A stretch of 64,000 nt of DNA from Nocardioides sp. LHD-245 (GCF_030929495.1 NZ_JAVFWN010000010.1:62001-126000); one strand, 5' to 3'. Positions 49,161 through 58,393 are shown, numbered from the stretch's first letter. A program made the numbers and translations. The notes: generated by a model from the letters alone, not told the origin.

Positions 49161-49574
49161 TCAGTCGTGGCGCGTCGGCTCGTCCAGTAGCGGATCGTGG
49201 ACCCGGAACCCGAGCCCTGCCGCGACCGCCCGCAGGCTCTGGTCGTGCGTGACGACGACGGTGTCCGCGCCGCAGGCGATCGCAGACGCCAGGTGCACCG
49301 CGTCAAGGGTCTTGACGTGGTCGGCGATCGCCTCGGCCCCGGTCAGGATCCCCTCCGTGAGGAGGACTGTCGCGACGTGGTCGAGGACCGCATCTCGCTC
49401 CAGGACGGCGATCCCCTCTCTGCCGAGCACTCGGGTGGGCTCGCTGCGGAGGATGCGCGAGGAGACCACCAGGTCACCGGGGTCGGCCGTGACCGTGTCG
49501 AACCACTTCTCCGCGGCCGGGGTGCCCAACAGGGCATGGACGGCGATGGACGTGTCGAGGTCGTACCTCGTCAC
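49161..49574 (-). CDS. PIN-domain toxin (VapC-like)
   Basis: 137 residues from GTG at 49574 (VTRYDLDTSIAVHALLG). All PIN acidic positions are visible: Asp in RYDLDTS, Glu in LRSEPTRV, Asp in KTLDAVHLASA and Asp in VVVTHDQSL. PIN toxins are Mg-dependent RNases. The GTG overlaps the antitoxin stop in the antitoxin's original frame (GTGA). Because of a frameshift in the antitoxin, the two now read as one 220-residue open frame. Confidence 0.82.
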   Translation of the reverse strand: MTRYDLDTSIAVHALLGTPAAEKWFDTVTADPGDLVVSSRILRSEPTRVLGREGIAVLERDAVLDHVATVLLTEGILTGAEAIADHVKTLDAVHLASAIACGADTVVVTHDQSLRAVAAGLGFRVHDPLLDEPTRHD

Positions 49575-49823
49575 CAGTCGGACTCCATGGCATCGAGCAG
49601 CTCCTCGACCGATCGGGCGGTCCGCAGCCGACGACGCGGCCGCCCGGCCAGGCGCGAAACCGGCCCGCGCCTGCGGAGGGAGCAGTTCCGCGTCGGCCAG
49701 CGGAGGCACGAGCCGCGCCACCTCGCGCCGATGACGGGTCACGACATAGGTCTCGCCGGACTCGACGTCCCGCAACGCCGTCGTCGGGTTCTGCCGGAGC
49801 TCGGCGACGGTGATCGACTTCAT
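49571..49823 (-). pseudogene. Phd/YefM-type antitoxin with a frameshift
   Basis: N-terminal half intact: MKSITVAELRQNPTTALRDV then ESGETYVVTRHRREVARLVP, a Phd/YefM DNA-binding domain. The expected C-terminal toxin-binding tail (RLRTARSVEELLDAMESDW, stop) is present, but in another frame. The total of 253 nt is one more than a multiple of three, placing a single-base change near 49650-49690. In the current frame translation runs on into the toxin. It may be a real mutation, a sequencing error or, less likely, programmed frameshifting. Confidence 0.7.
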
Positions 49824-49857
49824 GGGAGCGCTCTACAAGGGCCTTGTCTACCTCAAT

Positions 49858-51045
49858 CTATCTTCTGCGATCCGCCGACGGAGTCCCCAGCACCGCCCGG
49901 CCGATGCGCACGAGCGCCGCCCGCTGGTCGGCCTCGGCGAGGGGCAGTCGCAGCCGCATTCGATTCATGACCGTCTGCGTCGAGCGCACCAGCGCGTGCG
50001 TGTCGGACCGGGTGAGCTCGGGGCGGCAGGCGGCGAGCAGCGCGGCCCACTCGTCGACGTAGTCCTGCTGCATCCGCCGGATCGGCGCCCGCTCCTCCTG
50101 GGGGACGTGCACGACCTCCGAGAACAGGGCCGCCAGCGCGTCCCCCTGCGCCACGTTGATCCGCACCAGCGAGCCGAGCGCCCGGTCCAGCGCCTCGGCA
50201 GGATCGCCGGTGGCCGACAGGATGCCGGCCAGGTCGAAGTGCATCGCGTCGAGGCACCGGGTGGTGACGTGGGCGAGGAGCGCGGACTTCCGCGGGAAGT
50301 GGTGGTAGAGCGTCGGCCCGGAGATCCCGGCCGCCGCGCCGATGTCGTCCATGCCCACCGCGTGGAAGCCGCGCTCGGCGAAGAGGCGGACCGCGGCCGC
50401 GAGCGCCGCCTCCCGCCGCGACGCCGGCCGCAGTCCACCGGCCGGTGTCCCCGGCTGCGCCGCGGCGGCTCCGGGCGGCACGAGGCGGCCCAGGCCGGCG
50501 ACCGCGGCCGCCGCGTCGGCCATCAGCCGCCGCGCCCGGTCCCGGTCGACCCGGGCGCGCTCGAAGGCCCGGCCGGTGCCGAGCACCGCGTGCACCGCCC
50601 AGGTGAGGACGTCGGCGTCGGCGTCACTCGTGTCCGGGGCCTGCGCCAGGACGGCGCGGCGCAGTGGCTCCAGCGCCGCCCGATGGCGCTGCCCCAGCTC
50701 CGCCGCACGGGCCGGATCGAGGAAGACCTGGCCGCCCTGCCACACGCTGCCGGGCCGGTCCGCGCGCAGCAGCAGCCCGGCCGCGTCGTCGAGCAGGCAG
50801 GGCAGGTCCCCCGCGGCGCCGTAGGCGCGCTCGAGGAACGCGACCTCCTGCTCGGCGGCGGCCGCCAGGAGACCGGACTTGCCGCTGAAGTGGCGGTAGA
50901 TCGCCGACGCCGACACGCCCACCTCGGCGGCGATGTCGGCCACCGCGACGTCGTGGAAGCCCGCGCGCTCGAACTGCCGGGCGGCCGCAGCGACGATCTG
51001 CTGCTTGCGGTCCCGCGGCCGGCGCTGGGAGACGACGTCGCTCAC
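49858..51045 (-). CDS. Tandem TetR-family regulator (two TetR domains in one chain)
   Basis: 395 residues with two complete TetR units. HTH 1 (about 14-60): VAVADIAAEVGVSASAIYRH. HTH 2 (about 215-260): VGMDDIGAAAGISGPTLYHH. Each is followed by its own helical domain, so the chain is a covalent dimer-like regulator. Start MSDVVSQRRPRDRKQQIV at 51045. It precedes the patatin gene's stop by 7 bp in the same direction, so it is downstream in the acetyltransferase-patatin-TetR unit. Targets unknown; a lipid-related role is suggested by the patatin neighbour. Confidence 0.88.
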   Translation of the reverse strand: MSDVVSQRRPRDRKQQIVAAAARQFERAGFHDVAVADIAAEVGVSASAIYRHFSGKSGLLAAAAEQEVAFLERAYGAAGDLPCLLDDAAGLLLRADRPGSVWQGGQVFLDPARAAELGQRHRAALEPLRRAVLAQAPDTSDADADVLTWAVHAVLGTGRAFERARVDRDRARRLMADAAAAVAGLGRLVPPGAAAAQPGTPAGGLRPASRREAALAAAVRLFAERGFHAVGMDDIGAAAGISGPTLYHHFPRKSALLAHVTTRCLDAMHFDLAGILSATGDPAEALDRALGSLVRINVAQGDALAALFSEVVHVPQEERAPIRRMQQDYVDEWAALLAACRPELTRSDTHALVRSTQTVMNRMRLRLPLAEADQRAALVRIGRAVLGTPSADRRR

Positions 51046-51052
51046 GACGGCG

Positions 51053-52009
51053 TCAGTCCGGGACCCGGTCGAGGAAGGCGCTCATCGCCAGCCGCCCCCG
51101 CTCGATCGCGTCGTCGATGACGCCGAGGTCGCCGCTCAACCGGGTCACGTCGGGCGATCCGAGCGGGGGCCGCACCTCCACGAGCGTCGGTACGTCGGCG
51201 GCCGTGCCCGCGGCCAGCCGGGCGTCGTCCTCGGCGTAGGTCCGGTGCCGCCCGACGTGGGCGACGCCCGCCGCCCGCCCGTGGCGCAGGAAGTACGGCG
51301 CCAGGAGGGTCCGCTCGACCCGGGACGGCGGCACCGCCCGCTGGTCGGTGCGGCGGGTGCGCAGGACGAGCACGTGGGTCGCGCCCTGCGCGAGCGCGGT
51401 CCGGAAGGGCACGCCCTCGGAGAGTCCCCCGTCGACGTACGTCCGCCCGCCGATCCGCACCGGGCGGCCGGCGAGCAGCGGGATGCAGGAGCTCGCGCGC
51501 AGCGCGGTCTGGGCGCCGAGCCGGTCGGTGACGTACGGCGCCAGGTCGGCCGCCTTCCCGGTCGCGGCGTCGGTCGCGATCGGGTGGAAGCCGATCGGGT
51601 TGGCCAGGATCGCGTCGAAGTCCATCGGCGTGACCCGCTCGTAGACGTGGTGGACCAGGCGGCCGAGATCGACGACCGGCCCGCCCCGCAGCAGCCGCCG
51701 CGGGTCGGTCACCTTCGCGGCGGCGACCTCGGGCCAGGCCCAGCTGCGGATCCAGCGCTGCGCCTCGCCGCTCAGCAGCCAGGCGCCGTTGAGGGCGCCG
51801 CCCGAGGTGCCGTAGACGTCGTCGAAGGCGCCGGTCAGGCCGGTCTCGTCGAGCGCCAGCACCATCCCGGCGGAGTACGCGGCGCGGCTGCCGCCGCCCT
51901 CGATCGCCAGCGCGATCCGGTGGCCGTCGGTGCGCTGCCCGGGTCGGCTGCCCGTGCGCAGCCGGTCCCGGAGGGCGGCGAGCAGGGACACGCTCGTGGA
52001 GCGGCTCAT
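51053..52009 (-). CDS. Patatin-like phospholipase
   Basis: 318-residue Ser-Asp dyad lipase. Oxyanion hole: LAIEGGGSRAAYSAGMV. Nucleophile elbow: VYGTSGGALNGAW (GxSxG). Catalytic Asp: YVDGGLSEGVPF. Length and motifs match bacterial patatins of the RssA/YjjU group. The ATG at 52009 overlaps the acetyltransferase stop (ATGA). No signal peptide, so it probably acts in the cytoplasm on membrane lipids. Confidence 0.92.
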   Translation of the reverse strand: MSRSTSVSLLAALRDRLRTGSRPGQRTDGHRIALAIEGGGSRAAYSAGMVLALDETGLTGAFDDVYGTSGGALNGAWLLSGEAQRWIRSWAWPEVAAAKVTDPRRLLRGGPVVDLGRLVHHVYERVTPMDFDAILANPIGFHPIATDAATGKAADLAPYVTDRLGAQTALRASSCIPLLAGRPVRIGGRTYVDGGLSEGVPFRTALAQGATHVLVLRTRRTDQRAVPPSRVERTLLAPYFLRHGRAAGVAHVGRHRTYAEDDARLAAGTAADVPTLVEVRPPLGSPDVTRLSGDLGVIDDAIERGRLAMSAFLDRVPD

Positions 52010-52590
52010 GCCGGCAGCTCGCGCACCACCCGGGCCGGGTTGCCGACCGCCAGCACGCCGGCGGGCAGGTCGCGCGTGACGACCGACCCCGCTCCGACGA
52101 CGGTGTCGGCGCCGATGCTCACGCCCGGGCACACGATCACGCCACCACCCAACCAGACGTTGTCGCCGATCACGATCGGCAAGGCGTTCTCCCACTTGTC
52201 GCGCCGCAGCCCGGCCTCCAGCGGATGCAGCGGCGTGAGCAGCTGGACGTTCGGCCCGATCTGCACGTCGTCGCCGATGGTGATGGGAGCGACGTCGAGG
52301 GCGACCAGGCCGAAGTTCACGAACGCCCGCGCACCGATGCGCAGCTGCCGGCCGTAGTCGACGTGCAGGGGCGGGCGGATCGCCGTCGCCTCGCCGATCG
52401 CGCCGAGGAGATCGCCCAGGATCTCCGTACGACGCCCGCGCTCGCGGACGCCGGTCGCGTTGTAGGCCTCGGTCAGCTCCTGCGCGCGGATGTAGGCCTC
52501 GATCAGCTCGGGGTCGTCGGCGAGGTAGAGGTCGCCGTCATCCATCCGCTCGCGCATGGTGCGGCCGTCGGTCTCGGTCGGTCCGGTCAT
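52006..52590 (-). CDS. Maltose O-acetyltransferase-type sugar acetyltransferase
   Basis: 194-residue left-handed beta-helix (hexapeptide repeat) acetyltransferase. The N-terminal MAC domain has MDDGDLYLADDPELIEAYIR. The hexapeptide coils include ITIGDDVQIGPNVQLLTPLH and VIGDNVWLGGGVIVCPGVSI, with the C-terminal GAGSVVTRDLPAGVLAVGNP. It transfers acetyl from acetyl-CoA to sugars (maltose/galactoside class). Physiological substrate not determinable. First gene of the unit; ATG at 52590. Confidence 0.9.
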   Translation of the reverse strand: MTGPTETDGRTMRERMDDGDLYLADDPELIEAYIRAQELTEAYNATGVRERGRRTEILGDLLGAIGEATAIRPPLHVDYGRQLRIGARAFVNFGLVALDVAPITIGDDVQIGPNVQLLTPLHPLEAGLRRDKWENALPIVIGDNVWLGGGVIVCPGVSIGADTVVGAGSVVTRDLPAGVLAVGNPARVVRELPA

Positions 52591-52716
52591 GTCCCCAGCC
52601 TGCCCGACGGCCCGAGCGTTCGGGGACCACGGCCTCTCGCCGCCGGGTCGTCCTCGCCGGGAGGCTCTCTGCCTGCCGTCCGCGAGCGACGCGGACCGAC
52701 CCGAACGAGGAGAGCC

Positions 52717-53223
52717 ATGTCCATCACCCTTGCCCGCCCGGTCGCGGCCGCCGCCGCGGCCCTCGCCGTCCTCGCGCTCACGGCGTGCGGCAGCGACGAC
52801 GCGGCCGGTGGCGGGGCCGCCGACGACGAGATCAGCGAGGCGGCCGACGACCTCGCCGACGCCCAGACGGACTCGGGCGTGCCCGAGGAGTGCGACGCGG
52901 CGTTCCCCATGGCGTGGGGCGAGCCGGACCTGGCCGACGCGGCGCTGCCTGCCGGCTGGCCGGAGCCGCCCGCCGGCGCGGTGCTGTGCGCCGTGTCCGG
53001 CGGCGACGGCAGCGTGCAGACCGTCGACTACGCCACCGACCAGGAAGCGGCCGCGGTGCTCGACCACTACGAGGACGCGCTCGCCGGTGCCGAGGGGTAC
53101 GACGTGACCCGGGAGGAGCCGCCCGGCCTCGGCCACGAGATGGTCAGCGGGCGCGCCGGCGACGCGGGCTTCCAGGTGGACCCGCGCGACGGCGGGTTCC
53201 GGCTCGCGTTCGACGGATCCTGA
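52717..53223 (+). CDS. Secreted lipoprotein of unknown function
   Basis: 168 residues. Lipoprotein signal: MSITLARPVAAAAAALAVLA then LTACGS, with Cys24 as the lipidation site. The mature part is acidic (DEISEAADDLADAQTDSG), with a small folded domain containing AVLDHYEDALAGAEGYDVTR. ATG at 52717 with GAGGAGAGCC upstream. It precedes the sensor kinase on the same strand, separated by tandem repeats. It may be an envelope sensor partner (inference). Confidence 0.8.
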   Translation: MSITLARPVAAAAAALAVLALTACGSDDAAGGGAADDEISEAADDLADAQTDSGVPEECDAAFPMAWGEPDLADAALPAGWPEPPAGAVLCAVSGGDGSVQTVDYATDQEAAAVLDHYEDALAGAEGYDVTREEPPGLGHEMVSGRAGDAGFQVDPRDGGFRLAFDGS

Positions 53224-53262
53224 GGACCGGGCGGCAGGACCGGGCGGCAGGACCGGGCGGCC
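53224..53262 (+). repeat. Three tandem 13-bp repeats directly after a stop codon
   Basis: GGACCGGGCGGCA repeated at 53224, 53237 and 53250 (last copy ends in C). It begins at the base after the lipoprotein TGA. Confidence 0.88.
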
Positions 53263-53314
53263 CGGACGAACGAGGACTGCGGACCTTGCCCGCCGGGCCG
53301 CCGGATCCAGCACA

Positions 53315-55372
53315 ATGCGGCCCATGGACGAGCGCGTCGGGTGCCGGCCCGACGAGGTCGGGCGGCGTCGCCGCGCGCTGGGGATCGTCGCCCTGTCCTG
53401 GGGTCTCGCCCTCGCCGCGGGCACGATGACGCTGGCGGCGGGTGGACCGTTCGGCGAGGTCCCGTGGCACGCCGAGCGGAGCTACTTCGCGCTCTACGTC
53501 CTCGTCGCCCTCACCACCGGGCCCACCTCGGCCATGATCGTGCGGCGCGGCCACCACCCGGCCGGCCCGCTCACCGCCTTCATCGGAATCGGCTTCGCCG
53601 CCTCGGCCGCCGCGCTGGGGTGGAGCTTCCTCACCTGGACCCACCCGGGCCTCCCCGGCGCCGGGCTCGCCGTGCAGGCGTCCGGCTGGCTCGCCGCACC
53701 CGGTGGGTTCCTGGCCATCACCGTGCTGCCGTGGCTCCTGCGGCCGGACCGGCTGACCCCGGTCCGGCGGGCGCTGGCAGCGACCGGCGTCCTCGCCAGT
53801 GTGCTCATCACCCTGCTCACGGCGATCAGCCAGCAGCCGGGCGCACCCCCCAACCCGCTCTCGCTCGACGGCACCGCCGCAGGGACGGCCGCGATGCACC
53901 TGGCGTGGCCGTGCGTGGGAGTCGCCGGGGTCGTCGGCCTGCTCGCGGTCGCGGACGTCGTCCGGCAGTGGCGGGGACAGCCTCGCGACGGTGCGCGGGC
54001 GTACGGCGTCCTGGTGGCGGCTGTGGCACTGATGTTCGCCGGCATGGCCGTGCTCCAGCTCTGGCCGCCCGGTTGGGGCCGGGCCTCCGTCCAGCCGCTC
54101 GGGGTGCCGATCCTCGCCGTCGCCCAGGTGCTGCTGTGCCTGTCCGTGGTCGTGGTCGTGCTGCGCACCTGGGACCGCGGCGCCGACGTCGTCGTACCCC
54201 GGCTCGTCGTGTGGGCCCTGCTGTCGTCCGTGGTCGCGCTCCTCTACGTCGGGTCGGTCGGCCTCGCCATCCGGCTGCTCCCGGTCAGCGACGACACCGC
54301 CCGCACCCTGGTCGTCGCCGGCCTGGCCCTGGTGATCCACCCGCTGCGCCAGGGGTTGCAGGACCGGGTGGACCGGCTCGTGCACGGGGGCGCCGCGGAC
54401 CCGGTCCGGCTGCTGACCCAGCTCGGGCGGCAGGTGCGGGGCGAGAGCCGGCACGACGTGCTGCCGGCGCTGGTCGAGAGCGTCCGCGACGGACTGCGGC
54501 TGGGCCGGGTGACGGTGGTGTCGGCCTCGGATCCCCTGATCGAGGTGAGCAGCGGAACCGACCGCCCCCAGGCCCCGGCCGAGCACCGGGCGACCGTCCG
54601 GCTCGTGGTGGACGACCGTCACGTCGGGGACCTGACCGCGCTGGCGGCACCCGGGCAACGTCTCGACGGGCGCACCCGGCGCGTGCTCCGGTCGCTGTCC
54701 GACGTCCTCGCGCTCAGTCTCGACCTCGTCCAGTCCCAGCTGCGGCTGCAGGCCGCCTCCGAACGCCTCGGCGAGGTACGGCACGAGGAGCGCCGGATGC
54801 TGCGCCGCGAGCTGCACGACAGCCTGGGCCCGGCCATCGCCGGTGTCGGCCTCGGCCTGGCGGCCGCGCAGCGCCGGCTGCGTCACGACCCACCGGGCGC
54901 GTCCGCGCTGCTGGACGAGATGCGCGGCGAGCTGACCCGGCGCACCGAGGACATCCGGATGCTGGCCCGCTCGCTCCTGCCGGCCCAGCTCGACGACGGC
55001 GACCTCGCCGCCGCGCTCGACGTACTCGCCGAGCGGTTCCGCGGTGCGGGCCTCGAGGTCCGGACGTACGTCGACCCGGCCGCGGTGCTCGACACCCGCC
55101 ACCAGATCGCGGTCTACCACGTCGCGACGGAGGCGTTGATGAACGCCTACCGGCACGCCCGGGCCGAGACGGTCGAGCTCGCCGTGAGCGCACCGGCCGG
55201 CGGGGGCGTCGTACTCGACGTCGTCGACGACGGCTGCGGGCTCGGCGACGCTCCCCGCGTCGGGGTCGGTCTGACATCGATGCGCGAGCGCGCCGACGAG
55301 CTCGACGGCAGCGTCGTGGTGGAGTCTCGCCCGGAGGCCCCCGGAACCCGCGTGAGGATGGTGCTGCCATGA
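53315..55372 (+). CDS. Membrane sensor histidine kinase (NarL-type, HisKA_3)
   Basis: 685 residues. About nine to ten membrane segments occupy the first 340 residues (for example GIVALSWGLALAAGTMTLAA). A GAF-like region follows, then the HisKA_3 phosphoacceptor MLRRELHDSLGPAIAG (His near residue 500). The C-terminal ATPase has the N-box EALMNAYRHA and DVVDDGCGLGDAP. It partners the LuxR response regulator whose start overlaps its stop (ATGA). A start three codons later (MDERVGC, 53324) is possible. The signal is unknown. Confidence 0.92.
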   Translation: MRPMDERVGCRPDEVGRRRRALGIVALSWGLALAAGTMTLAAGGPFGEVPWHAERSYFALYVLVALTTGPTSAMIVRRGHHPAGPLTAFIGIGFAASAAALGWSFLTWTHPGLPGAGLAVQASGWLAAPGGFLAITVLPWLLRPDRLTPVRRALAATGVLASVLITLLTAISQQPGAPPNPLSLDGTAAGTAAMHLAWPCVGVAGVVGLLAVADVVRQWRGQPRDGARAYGVLVAAVALMFAGMAVLQLWPPGWGRASVQPLGVPILAVAQVLLCLSVVVVVLRTWDRGADVVVPRLVVWALLSSVVALLYVGSVGLAIRLLPVSDDTARTLVVAGLALVIHPLRQGLQDRVDRLVHGGAADPVRLLTQLGRQVRGESRHDVLPALVESVRDGLRLGRVTVVSASDPLIEVSSGTDRPQAPAEHRATVRLVVDDRHVGDLTALAAPGQRLDGRTRRVLRSLSDVLALSLDLVQSQLRLQAASERLGEVRHEERRMLRRELHDSLGPAIAGVGLGLAAAQRRLRHDPPGASALLDEMRGELTRRTEDIRMLARSLLPAQLDDGDLAAALDVLAERFRGAGLEVRTYVDPAAVLDTRHQIAVYHVATEALMNAYRHARAETVELAVSAPAGGGVVLDVVDDGCGLGDAPRVGVGLTSMRERADELDGSVVVESRPEAPGTRVRMVLP

Positions 55373-56037
55373 GCCCGGTCGACCCCGCTCAGATCCGGAT
55401 CGTCGTCGTCGACGACCACCCGGTCTTCCGGATCGGGATGTCGTCGCTGCTCGAGGAGACCGGGTTCGACGTCGTCGGCCAGGCCGCCACCGAGGAGGAG
55501 GCGGTCACCGTGGTGGACGCGACCGCACCCGACGTCGTCCTCATGGACCTCGACCTGGCCGGCGGGTCGGGCGCGAGCGCGACCCGCGAGATCCTGCGCC
55601 GCCGCCCCGGGACGGGCGTCTTGGTGATCACCATGTTCGGCGACGACGAGGCGCTCTTCGGGGCCCTGCGCGCCGGGGCCCGCGGCTACCTGGTCAAGGG
55701 CGCGGAGCCCGAGGAGATCGAGGGCGCCGTCCGGGCGATCGCCGGCGGCGCCGTCATGCTCGGCCCCCAGGTCGCGGGCCGTGCCGTGGACTTCCTGACC
55801 GGCGCGCGCAGCGCCCGCGCCGGCGTGTTCGCCGAGCTCACCGACCGGGAGCGCGAGGTGCTGGAGCTGGTGGCTCGCGGGCACGACAACGCCTCCATCG
55901 CCCGGGTGCTGGTGCTGACCACGAAGACGGTGCGCAACTACGTGTACGCGATCTTCACCAAGCTCGACGTGACCGACCGGGCCGCCCTGGTCGTCAAGGC
56001 CCGGGAGGCCGGTATCGGCGTGAGCCGGCCCGAGTAG
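55369..56037 (+). CDS. LuxR/NarL-type response regulator
   Basis: 222 residues. Complete receiver: IRIVVVDDHPVFRIGMSSLL, phosphoacceptor Asp in DVVLMDLDLAGG, and the conserved Thr/Lys positions in VLVITMFGDDEA and YLVKGAEPEE. C-terminal HTH: LTDREREVLELVARGHDNAS then VLTTKTVRNYVYAIFTKL. Coupled to the kinase by ATGA. Likely regulates the downstream membrane and secreted protein genes or the upstream lipoprotein gene (position only). Confidence 0.94.
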   Translation: MSPVDPAQIRIVVVDDHPVFRIGMSSLLEETGFDVVGQAATEEEAVTVVDATAPDVVLMDLDLAGGSGASATREILRRRPGTGVLVITMFGDDEALFGALRAGARGYLVKGAEPEEIEGAVRAIAGGAVMLGPQVAGRAVDFLTGARSARAGVFAELTDREREVLELVARGHDNASIARVLVLTTKTVRNYVYAIFTKLDVTDRAALVVKAREAGIGVSRPE

Positions 56038-56062
56038 AGCGGCCCGGGTAGAGCGGCCCGGC
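56035..56062 (+). repeat. 14-bp tandem duplication starting at the response-regulator stop codon
   Basis: TAGAGCGGCCCGGG at 56035-56048, beginning with the TAG stop, is followed by a second copy at 56049-56062 that differs in the last base. Confidence 0.85.
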
Positions 56063-56177
56063 CGACTGAGGACGCCTGCACCTGCCGTCCGGGCCATCGG
56101 CCGCACGAGGGTGACGGGACCGCCGTAGAGCACGGCGGACGGCGCCGACGCGCCGCTCCCGAAAGAGCTGAACCTCC

Positions 56178-56885
56178 ATGTCACTCGCCACCGATCCACG
56201 GGAGGCACCCGGGCCCGTGGACTCCTCCCGCTTCCACGCCTGGCCGCTGTGGATGAGCGCCGCCGGCCTGCTCGGCATGGTCGGCACCCTGTTCACCGAC
56301 CAGCGTCCCGCCGGGGAGCAGCGGTCCTCGGACTACACCGTCTCCGTGGCGGACATGCCCGACCTCGAGCACCTGCCGTTCCGCATCGGCGGCTTCGGCG
56401 GCTTCCTCTGCGTGGCTGCGCTCCTGGTCTTCGCGGCCGTCTGGCGGCGCCGGGTCAGCCAACGCTACGACTGGTCCGTCGGCGCCTCCGTCGTGTCCTT
56501 CGGCGCCGTCGCCGCGGCCGGCACGCTGACCCTGGCCTACGGCTGGAAGGGCGCGCTCGGCAACTACCTGCACGGCGCCATCGAGGAGGGCACGTACGAC
56601 GACGCCGGCCTCTACACCTACTACGTGATGAACGACTTCAGCCCGTTCATCGCCGCGCTCCCCCTCGCCGTCGCGCTCGGCGGCATCGCCTGGATGGGCC
56701 TGCGCGAGGGCCTGGTCACCCGCGGTCCCGCCGTCCTGGCCGGCCTGGTCTGCCTGCTCGCGTTCGGCGCGGTCGCCGCGACCGGCGTACCGGGCCTGCC
56801 CTTCATCGCCCTGCCCGGCTTCGTACTCGTCGGCGCCTGGCTCTCGCTGAGCCGTAGCCGCATCACCCAGGAGGAACTGTCATGA
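56178..56885 (+). CDS. Integral membrane protein of unknown function (235 aa)
   Basis: About five to six membrane helices: WPLWMSAAGLLGMVGTLFTD, IGGFGGFLCVAALLVFAAVW, ASVVSFGAVAAAGTLTLAYG, PFIAALPLAVALGGIAWMGL, AGLVCLLAFGAVAATGVPGL. Start ATG at 56178. It ends with an ATGA overlap with the secreted protein gene, so the two are co-expressed. No family recognised. Confidence 0.78.
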   Translation: MSLATDPREAPGPVDSSRFHAWPLWMSAAGLLGMVGTLFTDQRPAGEQRSSDYTVSVADMPDLEHLPFRIGGFGGFLCVAALLVFAAVWRRRVSQRYDWSVGASVVSFGAVAAAGTLTLAYGWKGALGNYLHGAIEEGTYDDAGLYTYYVMNDFSPFIAALPLAVALGGIAWMGLREGLVTRGPAVLAGLVCLLAFGAVAATGVPGLPFIALPGFVLVGAWLSLSRSRITQEELS

Positions 56886-58384
56886 GAAGGTCCCGCATCC
56901 TCGGCGCACTGACCGCCGCCGCACTGCTCGTCGCCAGCCCCGCGGCGGCCCAGCCGATGGACCCCGAGGATCCGGGGGACCCGGGTCCGGTGCCCGGTGC
57001 GATCGACCGGACGCCGCCGACGATCAACATCGACTACCCGACGGGCGGCGTCGACGGCTGGTTCCCCGGGCCGCGCACCGTGCCGGTCCTCGTCGTCGAC
57101 CAGGGCACCGGCGGCGGCGCCAGCTCCGGCGTGGGCCAGGTCAGCTACACGATGACCGGCGCCACCGAGCACGAAGAGATGTTCGAGGGTCACCGCGGCA
57201 GCATCCCGGTGAGCAACGAGGGCTCGACCCAGATCGACATCGTCGCCACCGACAACAACGGCAACCGCGCGGATGCCCGGATCTGGGTCGGCATCGACCG
57301 GGTGGCGCCGACCATCACGTTCGCGCCCCACCTGGCGCACGGCGCCGAGTACGCGCTGGGCCAGCGGGTCCTCAGCGGATTCAGCTGCTGGGACGGACAC
57401 TCCGGGGTGGCGACCTGCAACGGGAGCGTCCCCCCGGGCACGCCACTGAACACCGCCACCCCTGGCACGCGCACGCTCGTCGTCACGACCACCGACCCGG
57501 TGGGCAACGCGCGACAGGCGACGCTGACGTACCACGTCCGGAGGGGCACCTTCACCGTCCAGCAGCCGCCCACGGTCTCGGGGACACCTCGCGTGGGCGA
57601 GACGTTGACCGCGACGCCGGCGACCTTCGCCCCGGGGCCGACGACGGTCGAGCACCGTTGGTACCGCAACGGCGCCGAGCTCACCGGCTTCGACGAGGCG
57701 ACCTACACCGTACGGCCACAGGATGCGGGCAGCGCGATCCACTACGCGTCCATCCCGGTCCTCGAGCACCACGACGGCGTCCCGGCCACGTCGAGCCCGG
57801 TCACGATCCTCAAGTCCCTCCAGGCCGACGGACCTGTCCGGATCACGGGTGAGGCGCGGGTCGGCGGCGTCCTCACGGCCGTCGTGCCCGGCCTGAGCGA
57901 GGTGCTGGTCGAGACCCTGCTCCCGCGGGCCGCGACCGATCAGCTCGCCTACCAGTGGCTGCGCGACGGCCAGCCGATCGCCGGCGCCACCGGGACGTCG
58001 TACCGTCCCGGGGCGGCGGACGCCGGCCGGTCGATCGGCGTGCGGCTGACCGTGCAGCGACCGCAGTTCGAGCCGCTGACCCTGCAGAGCGCCGGCACCG
58101 CCCCCGTGGCCCGGGCCGCCGCGCAGGTCAGCGCCAAGGCCAAGCCGAAGGCCCGGGGCAAGGTGAAGGTCAAGGTCGCCGTCACCGCTCCGGTCCTGGC
58201 CGACGGCTCCATCGTCGTCCGGCGGGGGAAGAAGGTCGTCGGTCAGGCAGTGCTGCGCGACGGCCGGGCGACCGTCGTGCTGAAGAAGCGCCTGCCGCGC
58301 GGCAAGGTCACGCTCCAGGTCGGCTACGGCGGCTCGGCAGCGCTCGACGCCGCGAGCGTGACCGTCAGGACGAAGGTCCGCTGA
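56882..58384 (+). CDS. Secreted Ig-like repeat protein (500 aa)
   Basis: Signal peptide: MRRSRILGALTAAALLVASP then AAAQ. A Pro/Asp-rich start and several beta-sandwich units follow. Units near 45-130 (TPPTINIDYPTGGVDGWFPG) and 135-215 resemble extracellular Ig/HYR-like domains with one Cys pair (FSCWDGHSGVATCNGS). Units near 225-320 and 325-405 carry the WYRNGAEL/WLRDGQPI pattern of Ig-like repeats in actinobacterial surface proteins. The tail is Lys-rich (KAKPKARGKVKVKV), then a final beta domain. No LPXTG motif. Coupled to the upstream membrane protein (ATGA). Confidence 0.82.
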   Translation: MRRSRILGALTAAALLVASPAAAQPMDPEDPGDPGPVPGAIDRTPPTINIDYPTGGVDGWFPGPRTVPVLVVDQGTGGGASSGVGQVSYTMTGATEHEEMFEGHRGSIPVSNEGSTQIDIVATDNNGNRADARIWVGIDRVAPTITFAPHLAHGAEYALGQRVLSGFSCWDGHSGVATCNGSVPPGTPLNTATPGTRTLVVTTTDPVGNARQATLTYHVRRGTFTVQQPPTVSGTPRVGETLTATPATFAPGPTTVEHRWYRNGAELTGFDEATYTVRPQDAGSAIHYASIPVLEHHDGVPATSSPVTILKSLQADGPVRITGEARVGGVLTAVVPGLSEVLVETLLPRAATDQLAYQWLRDGQPIAGATGTSYRPGAADAGRSIGVRLTVQRPQFEPLTLQSAGTAPVARAAAQVSAKAKPKARGKVKVKVAVTAPVLADGSIVVRRGKKVVGQAVLRDGRATVVLKKRLPRGKVTLQVGYGGSAALDAASVTVRTKVR

Positions 58385-58393
58385 CGGTCACGG

